Shown here: positions 1-6,116 of the stretch, piece after piece
Layout of the letters: the number at the start of each line of letters is the position of its first letter
How positions within the stretch are numbered: the stretch's first letter is position 1
From: Planctomycetaceae bacterium
GTDB taxonomy: Bacteria > Planctomycetota > Planctomycetia > Pirellulales > Thermoguttaceae
DNA: 6,149 nucleotides
Direction: 5' to 3'
Assembly (NCBI GenBank): GCA_031287585.1
Contig: JAITST010000174.1
Location: 1-6,149 of the forward strand
Notes under the pieces: model-generated
The model's database searches: none
Told to the model about the DNA's origin: nothing
What the model saw: the letters and a program-made list of their open reading frames with translations, nothing else
Made by a program: the position numbers and the translations under genes

Positions 1-72
1 ATGATTGCTATTTTCATTATTTGTTTTTCTGTATTTTTACCACAAACAATTTTCAATCGTGTTCGGTATATG

Positions 73-702
73 TCACTTTATCGCGCCCCCAACCAAACTT
101 GCTATGTTTGATGTGAAAAGTTTTACCGCTATTGCCATCAGTATTATTCCGAAGAAACGACGCATAATAAAAATTCCGGCGGGACCTAGTACTCGACGAA
201 ACCATTTTAGGTTTTTTATTACCAGGTACACTAATGTAACGTTTAACAAAATCGCGACGAGGATATTTAGTACCGCGTACTCGGCTCGGATTGACAGTAC
301 CGTTGTCAGCGTGCCTGGTCCTGCTATCAACGGGAACGCTACCGGTACTACCGATACTGCGTCGCCGCTACTTTGTTCGTTATTGAAAAATTTTATCCCG
401 AACACCATTTCGAGTGAGATTATGAACACAACAATCCCGCCTGCCGCCGCAAACGACGATATTTCAACGTGAAACAGCCGCAATATCCATTCGCCCGTAA
501 ACAAAAACACCACCAGAAAAAGCATCGTCGCGAGCGTAACCTTGCCCGGTGAGATTTTCATTCCGCTTTCTTGCAACGAAAGGAAAACCGGTATCGTTCC
601 GATGACATCGAGAATCACAAACAGAATGATTGTCGCGCTTAATATGTGTTCTAAATCGAACGGTACGTTTGTTACGTTTGCTGTCGCGAGTAAAATAGTC
701 AT
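73..702 (-). CDS. MarC family integral membrane protein
   Basis: The 209-residue product is a hydrophobic polytopic membrane protein of the MarC (UPF0056) family, normally 200-220 residues with about six membrane segments in the cytoplasmic membrane. The likely segments here are near residues 19-41, 57-77, 83-102, 118-138, 143-163 and 183-205. Family-type motifs are visible: DVIGTIPVF (residues 32-40) in the first helix, PLIAGPGT (124-131), and a basic RRFFGIILMAIAVKLF stretch (181-196) leading into the last helix. The substrate is unknown; the old link to multiple antibiotic resistance is not supported for the family, so no transport function is claimed. I chose the ATG at 702; an in-frame TTG at 717 would add five residues and neither has a good ribosome binding site. 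The gene lies 105 bases downstream of the radical SAM gene on the same strand and may have its own promoter. The stop is TGA. Family assignment is firm, function is not. Confidence 0.9.
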   Translation of the reverse strand: MTILLATANVTNVPFDLEHILSATIILFVILDVIGTIPVFLSLQESGMKISPGKVTLATMLFLVVFLFTGEWILRLFHVEISSFAAAGGIVVFIISLEMVFGIKFFNNEQSSGDAVSVVPVAFPLIAGPGTLTTVLSIRAEYAVLNILVAILLNVTLVYLVIKNLKWFRRVLGPAGIFIMRRFFGIILMAIAVKLFTSNIASLVGGAIK

Positions 703-776
703 AGTTGATTTTATCAAAGTTGGTTGTTTATTTCATATAATAAAACTAGCCGAAATGCAGCCAGCGGTTTACCGTA

Positions 777-805
777 ATTATATCGCAACACAATCATCTC
801 CGCAA
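777..805 (-). promoter_or_regulatory. Possible sigma70-type promoter for the marC-like gene
   Basis: Read on the minus strand, TTGCGG (805-800) is followed after 17 bases by a perfect TATAAT (782-777). The -35 matches consensus at only three of six positions, but the spacing is ideal. Transcription from here would give a leader of roughly 70 bases before the ATG at 702. This would let the MarC-family gene be expressed apart from the radical SAM gene upstream. It is a pattern match only. Confidence 0.35.
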
Positions 806-807
806 GA

Positions 808-2586
808 CTACCATCTCACGTGTTCCCACGCCAGTTCCTCATTATCTTCGTACTTTTTGTGTACAATTTCATCTACTGGTATTTCGTGTTTTTTGATTGC
901 GTTGTCCCATAGTTCGGGATTGAAGTTTTCGTTCCACGCGTCCAAACGCGCCCCGTTATTGTACGCCGTTTCAATTACGTTCGACAAACGGCGGTCGCCA
1001 CGTGATAGCAAGCCCTCCAACAAACTTGCCTTTGTTCCGTGATACTTCACCGATACTGACTTTACCTTGCAATTCCGTTTCAACTTAAAGTGAGCGTCTT
1101 GGAAATATCCGCCCGTTTGCATCGGCTGACGTTCAAACGGAGTGTGCGGCTTGGGAACAAAGTTTGATACGTTTGCGGTCACCGGCTGAACACGTCCCGT
1201 TACTCTCTTACTTAACGATGTTATGTCATACGCGATTTGCAGAATACCGTCAATATCCGCGTCGGTCTCTTCCGGTAAACCCACCATAAAGTACATCTTA
1301 ATCCGATTGAAACCGGACTCAAACGCTGACTGACAACCCGCAAGCAGATTCTCGTTCGTCACTTGTCCCTTCCCGATTCGTTGCCGCATCGTGTCGAGTG
1401 CGGCTTCAGGGGCTAACGTCAAACCGCTGGAGCGTTCCGTTGTCAGCAACTGCGTCACGCTCGCGAGTTGATGATTTACACGTAAACTCGGTACCGACAC
1501 CGCCACGTTCATCGGCTCAAGTTTCTCGTGCAACGTTTCCATCAATTTTTCAAAACGCGGATAATCGCTCGTCGAAAGCGACAAGAGTGATACTTCGGTG
1601 ATGCCCGTCGCGCGGCATGCCTCCTCCGCTTGCGTCACTATCGACTCAATACTACGTTTGCGAACCGGACGTTTGAGCGTGTTTGACTGACAAAACTTAC
1701 ACGTTCCCGGACAACCTCGCATAATCTCAACCGCGATTCGGTCTTGAACTGTTCCAACGAGCGGCACGATTCGTAATGCGTCCGGCGTGTAATTATCAAT
1801 GTCGGAAACAATCGCCGGTCGGATAACGTCCGGCAAACCGTCAATGACCGGACGCGGTTTCAATGCCCGCCCCGCCGATGTGTAACGAACATCGTAAAAT
1901 GCCGGCGCGTAAACTCCTGTCTGTGCCGTCGATTGTAGCATTTGCCCCGCGAACAGTCTCGCAACTTTTAGTATCGCCGAACGTCTGTCGTCCTCACTCG
2001 CTTTCGCCTCAATCCACGCATCGGCTACTCGCGGTAACAGTTCCTCGCCGTCACCGATAAGGAACAAATCAATGAACGCACTCATCGGCTCCGGTTGTGC
2101 CGCACACGGTCCGCCCGCGATAATTAGCGGATGTTCGTTGGTACGGTCAGTAGAACGTAACGGAATTTTACCTAGTTCGAGAATCGACAATACGTTTGTG
2201 TAGCATAGTTCGTATTGAAGCGAGAAACCGACGAGGTCAAACTCGGCAAGCGGCGTAAAACTTTCGACAGCGTAGAGCGGCAGGTTAGTGTTTCGCAACA
2301 TCGTCTCGAAATCGTTTGCCGGAGCGAAAACACGTTCGCAACGCCAATCGTCGCGGCGATTCATAAGCGAGTACAACAGTTGAAAACCGTAATTACTCAT
2401 ACCTATTTCGTACAAGTCAGGGAACACGAGGGCAAACGTATTACGTTTCTGACCAGCGGCGGTGGTTGCGGATTTGACGATACTGCCCAATTCGCCGCCG
2501 ATGTACTGAGCGGGCAACGCAACATCCGGCAGAAGGTTGCGTTCGATGGATTCACGAATGCGGTTGTTATTGTGGTCTGTATTCAT
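808..2586 (-). CDS. TIGR03960-type B12-binding-like/radical SAM protein
   Basis: The 592-residue product belongs to the family called 'TIGR03960 family B12-binding radical SAM protein'. It has an N-terminal family block (LLPDVALPAQYIGGELGS at residues 18-35, then FPDLYEIGMSNYGFQLLY at 55-72), a Rossmann-like B12-binding-type region up to about residue 210 (LIIAGGP 154-160, LFLIGDGEE 174-182), and a radical SAM core. The [4Fe-4S] cluster ligands are C292, C296 and C299 in RGCPGTCKFC. Further core motifs are LTLAPEAALDTMRQRIGKG (389-407) and RIKMYFMVGLPEE (428-440). It should bind an iron-sulfur cluster and SAM; the substrate is unknown, although relatives are often encoded next to a DUF2344 (TIGR03936) protein and RNase E/G. 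Neither neighbour is seen here. I chose the ATG at 2586 because the family block starts about 18 residues later; the same frame stays open upstream to 2784, but that stretch looks non-coding. The protein stops at LAWEHVRW, earlier than I expect for relatives. Confidence 0.9.
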   Translation of the reverse strand: MNTDHNNNRIRESIERNLLPDVALPAQYIGGELGSIVKSATTAAGQKRNTFALVFPDLYEIGMSNYGFQLLYSLMNRRDDWRCERVFAPANDFETMLRNTNLPLYAVESFTPLAEFDLVGFSLQYELCYTNVLSILELGKIPLRSTDRTNEHPLIIAGGPCAAQPEPMSAFIDLFLIGDGEELLPRVADAWIEAKASEDDRRSAILKVARLFAGQMLQSTAQTGVYAPAFYDVRYTSAGRALKPRPVIDGLPDVIRPAIVSDIDNYTPDALRIVPLVGTVQDRIAVEIMRGCPGTCKFCQSNTLKRPVRKRSIESIVTQAEEACRATGITEVSLLSLSTSDYPRFEKLMETLHEKLEPMNVAVSVPSLRVNHQLASVTQLLTTERSSGLTLAPEAALDTMRQRIGKGQVTNENLLAGCQSAFESGFNRIKMYFMVGLPEETDADIDGILQIAYDITSLSKRVTGRVQPVTANVSNFVPKPHTPFERQPMQTGGYFQDAHFKLKRNCKVKSVSVKYHGTKASLLEGLLSRGDRRLSNVIETAYNNGARLDAWNENFNPELWDNAIKKHEIPVDEIVHKKYEDNEELAWEHVRW

Positions 2587-2682
2587 ACAGTTTGTAATGT
2601 TTGTAGTAGTTACAAGGAGTAACGTGTTTGATAAAGCAATCTTGTTGGCGGAAAAGGTCAATGCCGTCCTATTGTGTGTCGA

Positions 2683-2688
2683 ATTATA
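2683..2688 (-). promoter_or_regulatory. Possible -10 element for the radical SAM gene
   Basis: A perfect TATAAT is read on the minus strand about 97 bases upstream of the ATG at 2586. No good -35 hexamer lies 16-18 bases further upstream (the best positions read CGTCCA or GTCCAG), so the assignment is weak. A start here would give a leader of about 90 bases. Confidence 0.25.
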
Positions 2689-2716
2689 ACCTATTTTCTT
2701 TGTGCTGGACGACGCG

Positions 2717-2739
2717 AGGTCGTTAAAACAACCAGACCT
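2717..2739. repeat. Imperfect inverted repeat in the divergent intergenic region
   Basis: The arms AGGTC-GTT and AAC-CA-GACCT enclose a short A-rich loop, giving an 8-pair stem with a two-base bulge. It lies between the divergent radical SAM and Cys-rich genes, about 50 bases before the latter's ATG. It could be an operator or chance; there is no second copy in the window. Confidence 0.25.
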
Positions 2740-2776
2740 AATTTTATCACAAACCCGCAAACGTGAAAGGTGTACA

Positions 2777-2781
2777 GAGGG
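2777..2781 (+). promoter_or_regulatory. Ribosome binding site that sets the start of the Cys-rich gene
   Basis: GAGGG ends six bases before the ATG at 2788. This spacing favours that ATG over an in-frame GTG at 2770, which would put six extra residues before the signal peptide. Confidence 0.6.
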
Positions 2782-2787
2782 CATACG

Positions 2788-3909
2788 ATGAAACGTATAA
2801 TAATTTCTATAGCAATTTTGTTTACCGCAGCAGCGAACGTTTATTCACAAACGTCACAACCGATTGGCAACGTTACCAAACGTGCGCGGGTGATACCGGT
2901 TGTTCTCCAACTCGACGACGAACCGTCATTCGACGACATCAAACCAATTGACGACAACCCTGCCGCCGCAAGAGCAAGTGATCCGCCGAGACCAGAAACC
3001 ACGTCAGTTCAGAAGACCAACACAACTACGTCAGGTACGGCAGCCGGCACCGAAGCACTTCGCAGAAAGTCGCTCGAAGATCAGACGGCGTTGGAAAACG
3101 CGTTACAAACACATCCCGATAACTGCGGTTGCCCGTATTGTACCGGTAAGTACCAACACTCATTGGCGAAGTGTCCGGGTTGCGAAGAGGGGTGGGTGAA
3201 CGAGTTCGCGCCGTGCAGACATTGTATTCAGCCGCGTGACTTTAACGGACCGACATTCTGTGACCTCAGTGCCGGCGACGAGCCGTGCGGTACTTGCGAT
3301 GCGTGTTTGGAACATCGTGCCGCACCGTGCGAACACGCTGACGAAGGTTGGGGACCGAAGGGCGAGTTCAATCCATATCATCAAAGTCCGGTGTTTTCGA
3401 CCCCGCCGCGTTGGTTCACTGGCTTCATCAACAATGGTGCTCACCGTTTCCCGATTTACTACAACCCCGCTCCTTACTATCGACCGACATGGAATCCATC
3501 AATGTTTGCCGGTTATCAACGCCCGTTCACAATGCGTTGGACGTGCGAAGAAGTGTATGACAATAGCGGTACTCAGTTCCCGCAAGTGGTTTATGGATAC
3601 AGTTGTAAGTTCTGCGGCAGAAACCCATGTGCTTGCCCAGCCGACATCTGCAACGTGAATTACCCGATGAATCCGAAAGAGACATCGCGAGCGTTGGCAA
3701 ATATGAAAGCCGAAGCCAACAAGAAACTGATAGAAGATACCGGAGGGGTAGCGGGCGAAAAGGAACAATCCGCGTCAACTACCTCAACAACATCAACACA
3801 GCCAACAACCGGAACACCAGCAACGCAACCAACCACAACCACTGCTCCCTCTGCCATAGATACGCTGGATGATGAAGATTCAACAACAATTCCGTTACCG
3901 ATAGAGTAA
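2788..3909 (+). CDS. Exported Cys-rich hypothetical protein with Thr-rich tail
   Basis: I do not recognise a family for this 373-residue protein. Residues 1-20 form a typical Sec signal peptide: basic MKR, a hydrophobic IIISIAILFTAAA core, and a likely cleavage after NVYS before Q21. There is no lipobox cysteine. Residues 40-110 are acidic and Pro/Thr-rich, probably disordered. A Cys-rich module spans about 113-181 with 12 cysteines (113, 115, 118, 129, 132, 143, 146, 158, 167, 170, 173, 181). It includes CPGCEEGWVNEFAPCRHC (129-146), whose CxxC...CxxC spacing recalls DnaJ-type zinc modules. Residues 196-250 are rich in Tyr, Pro, Trp and Phe. A second Cys cluster follows (C253, 273, 276, 281, 283, 288; CKFCGRNPCAC). 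The tail (about 324-373) is Thr/Ser/Gln-rich and ends acidic. The protein is probably outside the cytoplasm, where the cysteines could bind metal or form disulfides; this is inference. The gene stands alone, divergent from the radical SAM gene, and ends at a strong terminator. Confidence 0.8.
   Translation: MKRIIISIAILFTAAANVYSQTSQPIGNVTKRARVIPVVLQLDDEPSFDDIKPIDDNPAAARASDPPRPETTSVQKTNTTTSGTAAGTEALRRKSLEDQTALENALQTHPDNCGCPYCTGKYQHSLAKCPGCEEGWVNEFAPCRHCIQPRDFNGPTFCDLSAGDEPCGTCDACLEHRAAPCEHADEGWGPKGEFNPYHQSPVFSTPPRWFTGFINNGAHRFPIYYNPAPYYRPTWNPSMFAGYQRPFTMRWTCEEVYDNSGTQFPQVVYGYSCKFCGRNPCACPADICNVNYPMNPKETSRALANMKAEANKKLIEDTGGVAGEKEQSASTTSTTSTQPTTGTPATQPTTTTAPSAIDTLDDEDSTTIPLPIE
3778..3846 (+). 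repeat. Low-complexity Thr/Gln/Pro-coding tract
   Basis: The DNA is dominated by ACA, CAA and ACC triplets with no exact repeating unit. It encodes residues 331-353 of the Cys-rich protein, mostly Thr with Ser, Gln and Pro. Such tails are often flexible linkers or glycosylation targets in exported proteins (inference). The irregular units argue against a simple slippage microsatellite. Confidence 0.6.
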
Positions 3910-3936
3910 CAATGACAATAACAACTTCAACGTTAT

Positions 3937-3971
3937 AATCCCGCAGCCGTGCGAGCGGCGTGGGATTTTTT
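3937..3971 (+). terminator. Rho-independent terminator of the Cys-rich gene
   Basis: The arms AATCCCGC-A-GCCG and CGGC-GTGGGATT form a long, mostly G+C stem with one bulged A and one G-T pair, closed by the six-base loop TGCGAG. A run of six T follows directly (3966-3971). It begins 27 bases after the TAA stop at 3907-3909. In the opposite direction the stem is followed by ATAACG rather than a T-run, so it should act mainly on the plus strand and shield the convergent rnpA gene. Confidence 0.9.
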
Positions 3972-4016
3972 CAATGCTTACAATTTTTTCTCTTGTGTTT
4001 TTCTGCGGTTGGAGTT

Positions 4017-4439
4017 TTATCGACTTGCCAATTTGTTTGCCAGACTGATTAACGATTTCGTTATTGTTGCAAGAGTTGGTTTCTGTTTACTGTTTTTTGC
4101 AATTACTACAATATCTATACCGTAATCAAACTTGTCACGATTCATACGAAACGATTCCCTGATTAAACGTTTCCATTTATTGCGAATTACTGCGTTACCA
4201 ATTTTACGTGTAATTGCCAGTCCAAGACGCGGATGCGCGAGTTCATTTTTTTTTGCGTAGATTATCAGAGTGTCGTCGGCAACGGAGTTTTTTTCATCGT
4301 AAACCTGTTGGAACTCGCTCTTGCGCCGTAAGCGAAGCGTTTTTGGAAAACGGTAACAACTACCCTTCACTATCGTTCGGGGCTGTTGTTTCTCATTCCG
4401 TTGTTCATCAAGTTGTTGTTCACCAGAATTTTCGTTCAT
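4017..4439 (-). CDS. rnpA: Ribonuclease P protein component
   Basis: RnpA is the small basic protein of RNase P; it binds the catalytic RNA and helps it remove 5' leaders from tRNA precursors in the cytoplasm. The 140-residue product has the family core from FPKTLRLRRKSEFQQVY (residues 31-47) through the RNR signature NAVIRNKWKRLIRESFR (82-98), followed by DIVVIAK (109-115). About 28 residues of Gln/Glu/Asn-rich sequence precede the core, somewhat longer than usual. The start is uncertain: ATG at 4439 shares one base with the hslU stop (TGATG), while GTG at 4442 would overlap by four bases (GTGA) and add one residue. Either implies translational coupling to hslU; GGAAG lies 8-11 bases upstream as a weak ribosome binding site. 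The usual upstream partner rpmH is absent. The stop is TAA, and the gene converges on the terminated Cys-rich gene. Confidence 0.95.
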   Translation of the reverse strand: MNENSGEQQLDEQRNEKQQPRTIVKGSCYRFPKTLRLRRKSEFQQVYDEKNSVADDTLIIYAKKNELAHPRLGLAITRKIGNAVIRNKWKRLIRESFRMNRDKFDYGIDIVVIAKNSKQKPTLATITKSLISLANKLASR

Positions 4440-5845
4440 CACAAAATAAACTTCCGCAAATCCTCGTCGCCCGCAACCGTATCCAGCCGTTCCCGCACGT
4501 AATCCGCGTTCACAACAACCGTCGTTCCCGGCTTTTCCGATGCTTCAAAACTTAATTCGTCGAGCATCTTCTCCATTATCGTGTAAAGCCGTCTCGCACC
4601 GATATTCTGCGACCTCTGATTAATCTCAAACGCATAATTAGCAAGTTCGTTGATTGCTTCTTTCTCGAAATTTAACGTAACCTTTTCCGTCTCCATCAGT
4701 GCAGCGTACTGTTTCGTCAGCGAACCACTCGGCTCCGTTAGTATCCGCACAAAATCGTCTTTCGACAAATCCGTCAACTCAACACGAATCGGAAAACGTC
4801 CCTGCAACTCCGGCATCAAATCACTCGGTTTCGCACGATGAAACGCACCCGCGGCTATGAACAGTACGTAATCCGTTTTGACATAACCGTACTTCGTCTG
4901 CACCGTTGTCCCCTCAACAATTGGCAACAAGTCGCGTTGAACACCTTGCCGCGAAACATCGACACCGCTGTTTTTCTCGCCCGCGACAATCTTGTCAATC
5001 TCGTCGATAAAGATGATACCGGTCGTTTCCGCGAGTTCGATTGCCTGTGCGTGGAGTTTATCCTTGTTAATCAGGTTGTCACATTCCTGTTCGAGTAAAA
5101 CCTCGCGTGCCTCACGAACCGTCAATTCACGCCGCGACTTGTTTTTCGGCATAAAACGTTCGAGCATCTCGCCAAGGTCGCTTTCAATCGAGTCCATACC
5201 GGGAATCATTCCCATCATCACCGGCGTTCCTTTCGATTCGGACGTAACAGAAACCGTTCGCTCTTCGAGTTGACCATCAAGCAACATCGCTTTGATTTTC
5301 TCGCGATTACGCCGATGCTTCGCTTCAGCGTTAGACTGTTCGTTGAAATCAGGAAGTTTCGATGCCGAATCGGAATCATTATTGGAATCACGCGAAATTT
5401 CGTATGACGAGTTTCGCGACTTCGGCGTTATGTCTGGTAACAACAAATCGACCAACTGTTCCGTGACACGGCTTTTCGCTTCTTCGATAACGTTCTCACG
5501 TTCGATTTTGCGAACGATACCAATCGCGTGCTCAACGAGTTCACGCACCATACTCTCAACATCGCGACCATAATAACCGACTTCGGTATATTTAGTTGCT
5601 TCAACTTTGATGAACGGAGCATCAGTCAAAACCGCGAGCCGTCTCGCAATTTCCGTCTTACCGACACCGGTGGGTCCTATCATCAGAATATTCTTAGGAC
5701 CGATTTCATTCCGCATATTCTCATCAACCCGCTGATGCCGCCAACGATTACGAACCGCAATCGCAACCGCACGTTTAGCGTCGAGTTGACCGACTATATG
5801 TTTATCAAGTTCTGAAACAATTTGACGAGGTGTAAGGTCTTTCAT
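4439..5845 (-). CDS. hslU: ATP-dependent protease ATPase subunit HslU (ClpY)
   Basis: HslU is the AAA+ unfoldase that forms hexamer rings on the HslV peptidase and feeds it unfolded proteins in the cytoplasm. The 468-residue product shows the N-terminal family block LTPRQIVSELDKHIVGQ (residues 4-20), Walker A GPTGVGKT (57-64), the pore loop GYYG (90-93; GYVG in E. coli), Walker B IIFIDEID (277-284), an arginine-finger candidate R350 in LQGRFPIRVEL, sensor 2 GARR (416-419), and the C-terminal EDLRKFIL, which inserts into HslV. The intermediate I domain (about 110-240) carries a hydrophilic Ser/Asn/Asp-rich stretch at about 140-180, making the protein some 25 residues longer than E. coli HslU. 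I chose the ATG at 5845 because the family block starts three residues later; the frame is open upstream to 5896. No good ribosome binding site is visible. hslV is not next to it, and rnpA overlaps its stop. Confidence 0.97.
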   Translation of the reverse strand: MKDLTPRQIVSELDKHIVGQLDAKRAVAIAVRNRWRHQRVDENMRNEIGPKNILMIGPTGVGKTEIARRLAVLTDAPFIKVEATKYTEVGYYGRDVESMVRELVEHAIGIVRKIERENVIEEAKSRVTEQLVDLLLPDITPKSRNSSYEISRDSNNDSDSASKLPDFNEQSNAEAKHRRNREKIKAMLLDGQLEERTVSVTSESKGTPVMMGMIPGMDSIESDLGEMLERFMPKNKSRRELTVREAREVLLEQECDNLINKDKLHAQAIELAETTGIIFIDEIDKIVAGEKNSGVDVSRQGVQRDLLPIVEGTTVQTKYGYVKTDYVLFIAAGAFHRAKPSDLMPELQGRFPIRVELTDLSKDDFVRILTEPSGSLTKQYAALMETEKVTLNFEKEAINELANYAFEINQRSQNIGARRLYTIMEKMLDELSFEASEKPGTTVVVNADYVRERLDTVAGDEDLRKFIL

Positions 5846-5868
5846 ATAAATATAATAAGTACGATTAA

Positions 5869-5896
5869 ATTGTAAAACTAAGTGAGATAAAAACAA
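5869..5896 (-). promoter_or_regulatory. Possible hslU promoter
   Basis: On the minus strand TTGTTT (5896-5891) and TACAAT (5874-5869) are 16 bases apart, about 23 bases upstream of the ATG at 5845. The -10 matches consensus at five of six positions and the -35 at three. It would give a very short leader without a Shine-Dalgarno sequence. The surroundings are A+T-rich, so chance matches are likely. Confidence 0.3.
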
Positions 5897-5934
5897 AGTA
5901 CAATTTTAACCGACAATCAGGATTACCACAAGGA

Positions 5935-5959
5935 CGGCGGAGAGAAAAATTCTCTGCCG
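5935..5959. repeat. Imperfect hairpin upstream of hslU
   Basis: The arms CGGC-GG-AGAGAA and TTCTCT-GCCG pair with a two-base GG bulge around an AAA loop. No T-run follows on either strand, so it does not look like a terminator. It may be a remnant of a dispersed intergenic repeat or part of the hslU upstream region. Confidence 0.4.
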
Positions 5960-6013
5960 GGTGTGTAAAAATTAGTGTGGGATTTTACTTTCGATATAAA
6001 TGCAATAATTAAC

Positions 6014-6029
6014 CACGAAAGCACGAAGA
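6014..6029. repeat. Two tandem CACGAA-type units
   Basis: CACGAAAG is followed directly by CACGAAGA, with another AAGCAC just after. Short runs of ACCACGAA/CACGAAR octamers are, from memory, common intergenic filler in several environmental bacterial genomes, planctomycetes included. The copy number here is too low to call an array. Confidence 0.4.
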
Positions 6030-6063
6030 AAGCACTGGACTGCAAAAACTGGGCGCGGAATGG

Positions 6064-6100
6064 GGGGGAATAAGATATAAATTACACTTTTTTAACCCCC
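6064..6100 (+). other. G-tract/C-tract pair before the partial gene
   Basis: A run of seven G (6062-6068) is followed 27 bases later by five C (6096-6100), close upstream of the GGAG ribosome binding site. In RNA the tracts could pair and enclose an A+T-rich loop. Such a structure near an insertion sequence gene start could limit translation, but this is only a suggestion from base composition. Confidence 0.25.
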
Positions 6101-6106
6101 GTTTTT

Positions 6107-6110
6107 GGAG
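6107..6110 (+). promoter_or_regulatory. Ribosome binding site of the partial right-edge gene
   Basis: GGAG ends six bases before the ATG at 6117. It supports a real translation start even though only eleven codons are in the window. Confidence 0.5.
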
Positions 6111-6116
6111 TCCCTA

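Noticed and set aside
5..472. Plus-strand open frame of 155 codons
   Set aside because: It lies wholly antisense to the MarC-family gene, whose protein motifs are clear. The translated product has no domain-like features.
542..1042. Plus-strand open frame of 166 codons spanning the marC/radical SAM gap
   Set aside because: It is antisense to the ends of both conserved genes and has no ribosome binding site or recognisable protein pattern.
2215..2622. Plus-strand open frame of 135 codons
   Set aside because: It is antisense to the conserved N-terminal part of the radical SAM gene. Such shadow frames are expected from the codon bias.
2587..2784. N-terminal extension of the radical SAM protein by 66 codons
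   Set aside because: The family block begins about 18 residues after the ATG at 2586. The extension has no family resemblance and would run through the likely promoter region.
2770..2787. GTG start for the Cys-rich protein
   Set aside because: The GAGGG site lies between this GTG and the ATG at 2788, and the ATG gives a standard signal peptide beginning MKR.
3160..3444. Minus-strand open frame within the Cys-rich gene
   Set aside because: It is the reverse shadow of the Cys codons, without a ribosome binding site or protein-like composition. The plus frame has a signal peptide, ribosome binding site and terminator.
3937..3971. Bidirectional terminator also serving rnpA
   Set aside because: Read on the minus strand the stem is followed by ATAACG, not a T-run, so termination of rnpA here would be inefficient at best.
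5846..5896. 17-residue N-terminal extension of HslU
   Set aside because: HslU proteins start just before the LTPRQIV block. The extra residues are encoded by A+T-rich promoter-like DNA.
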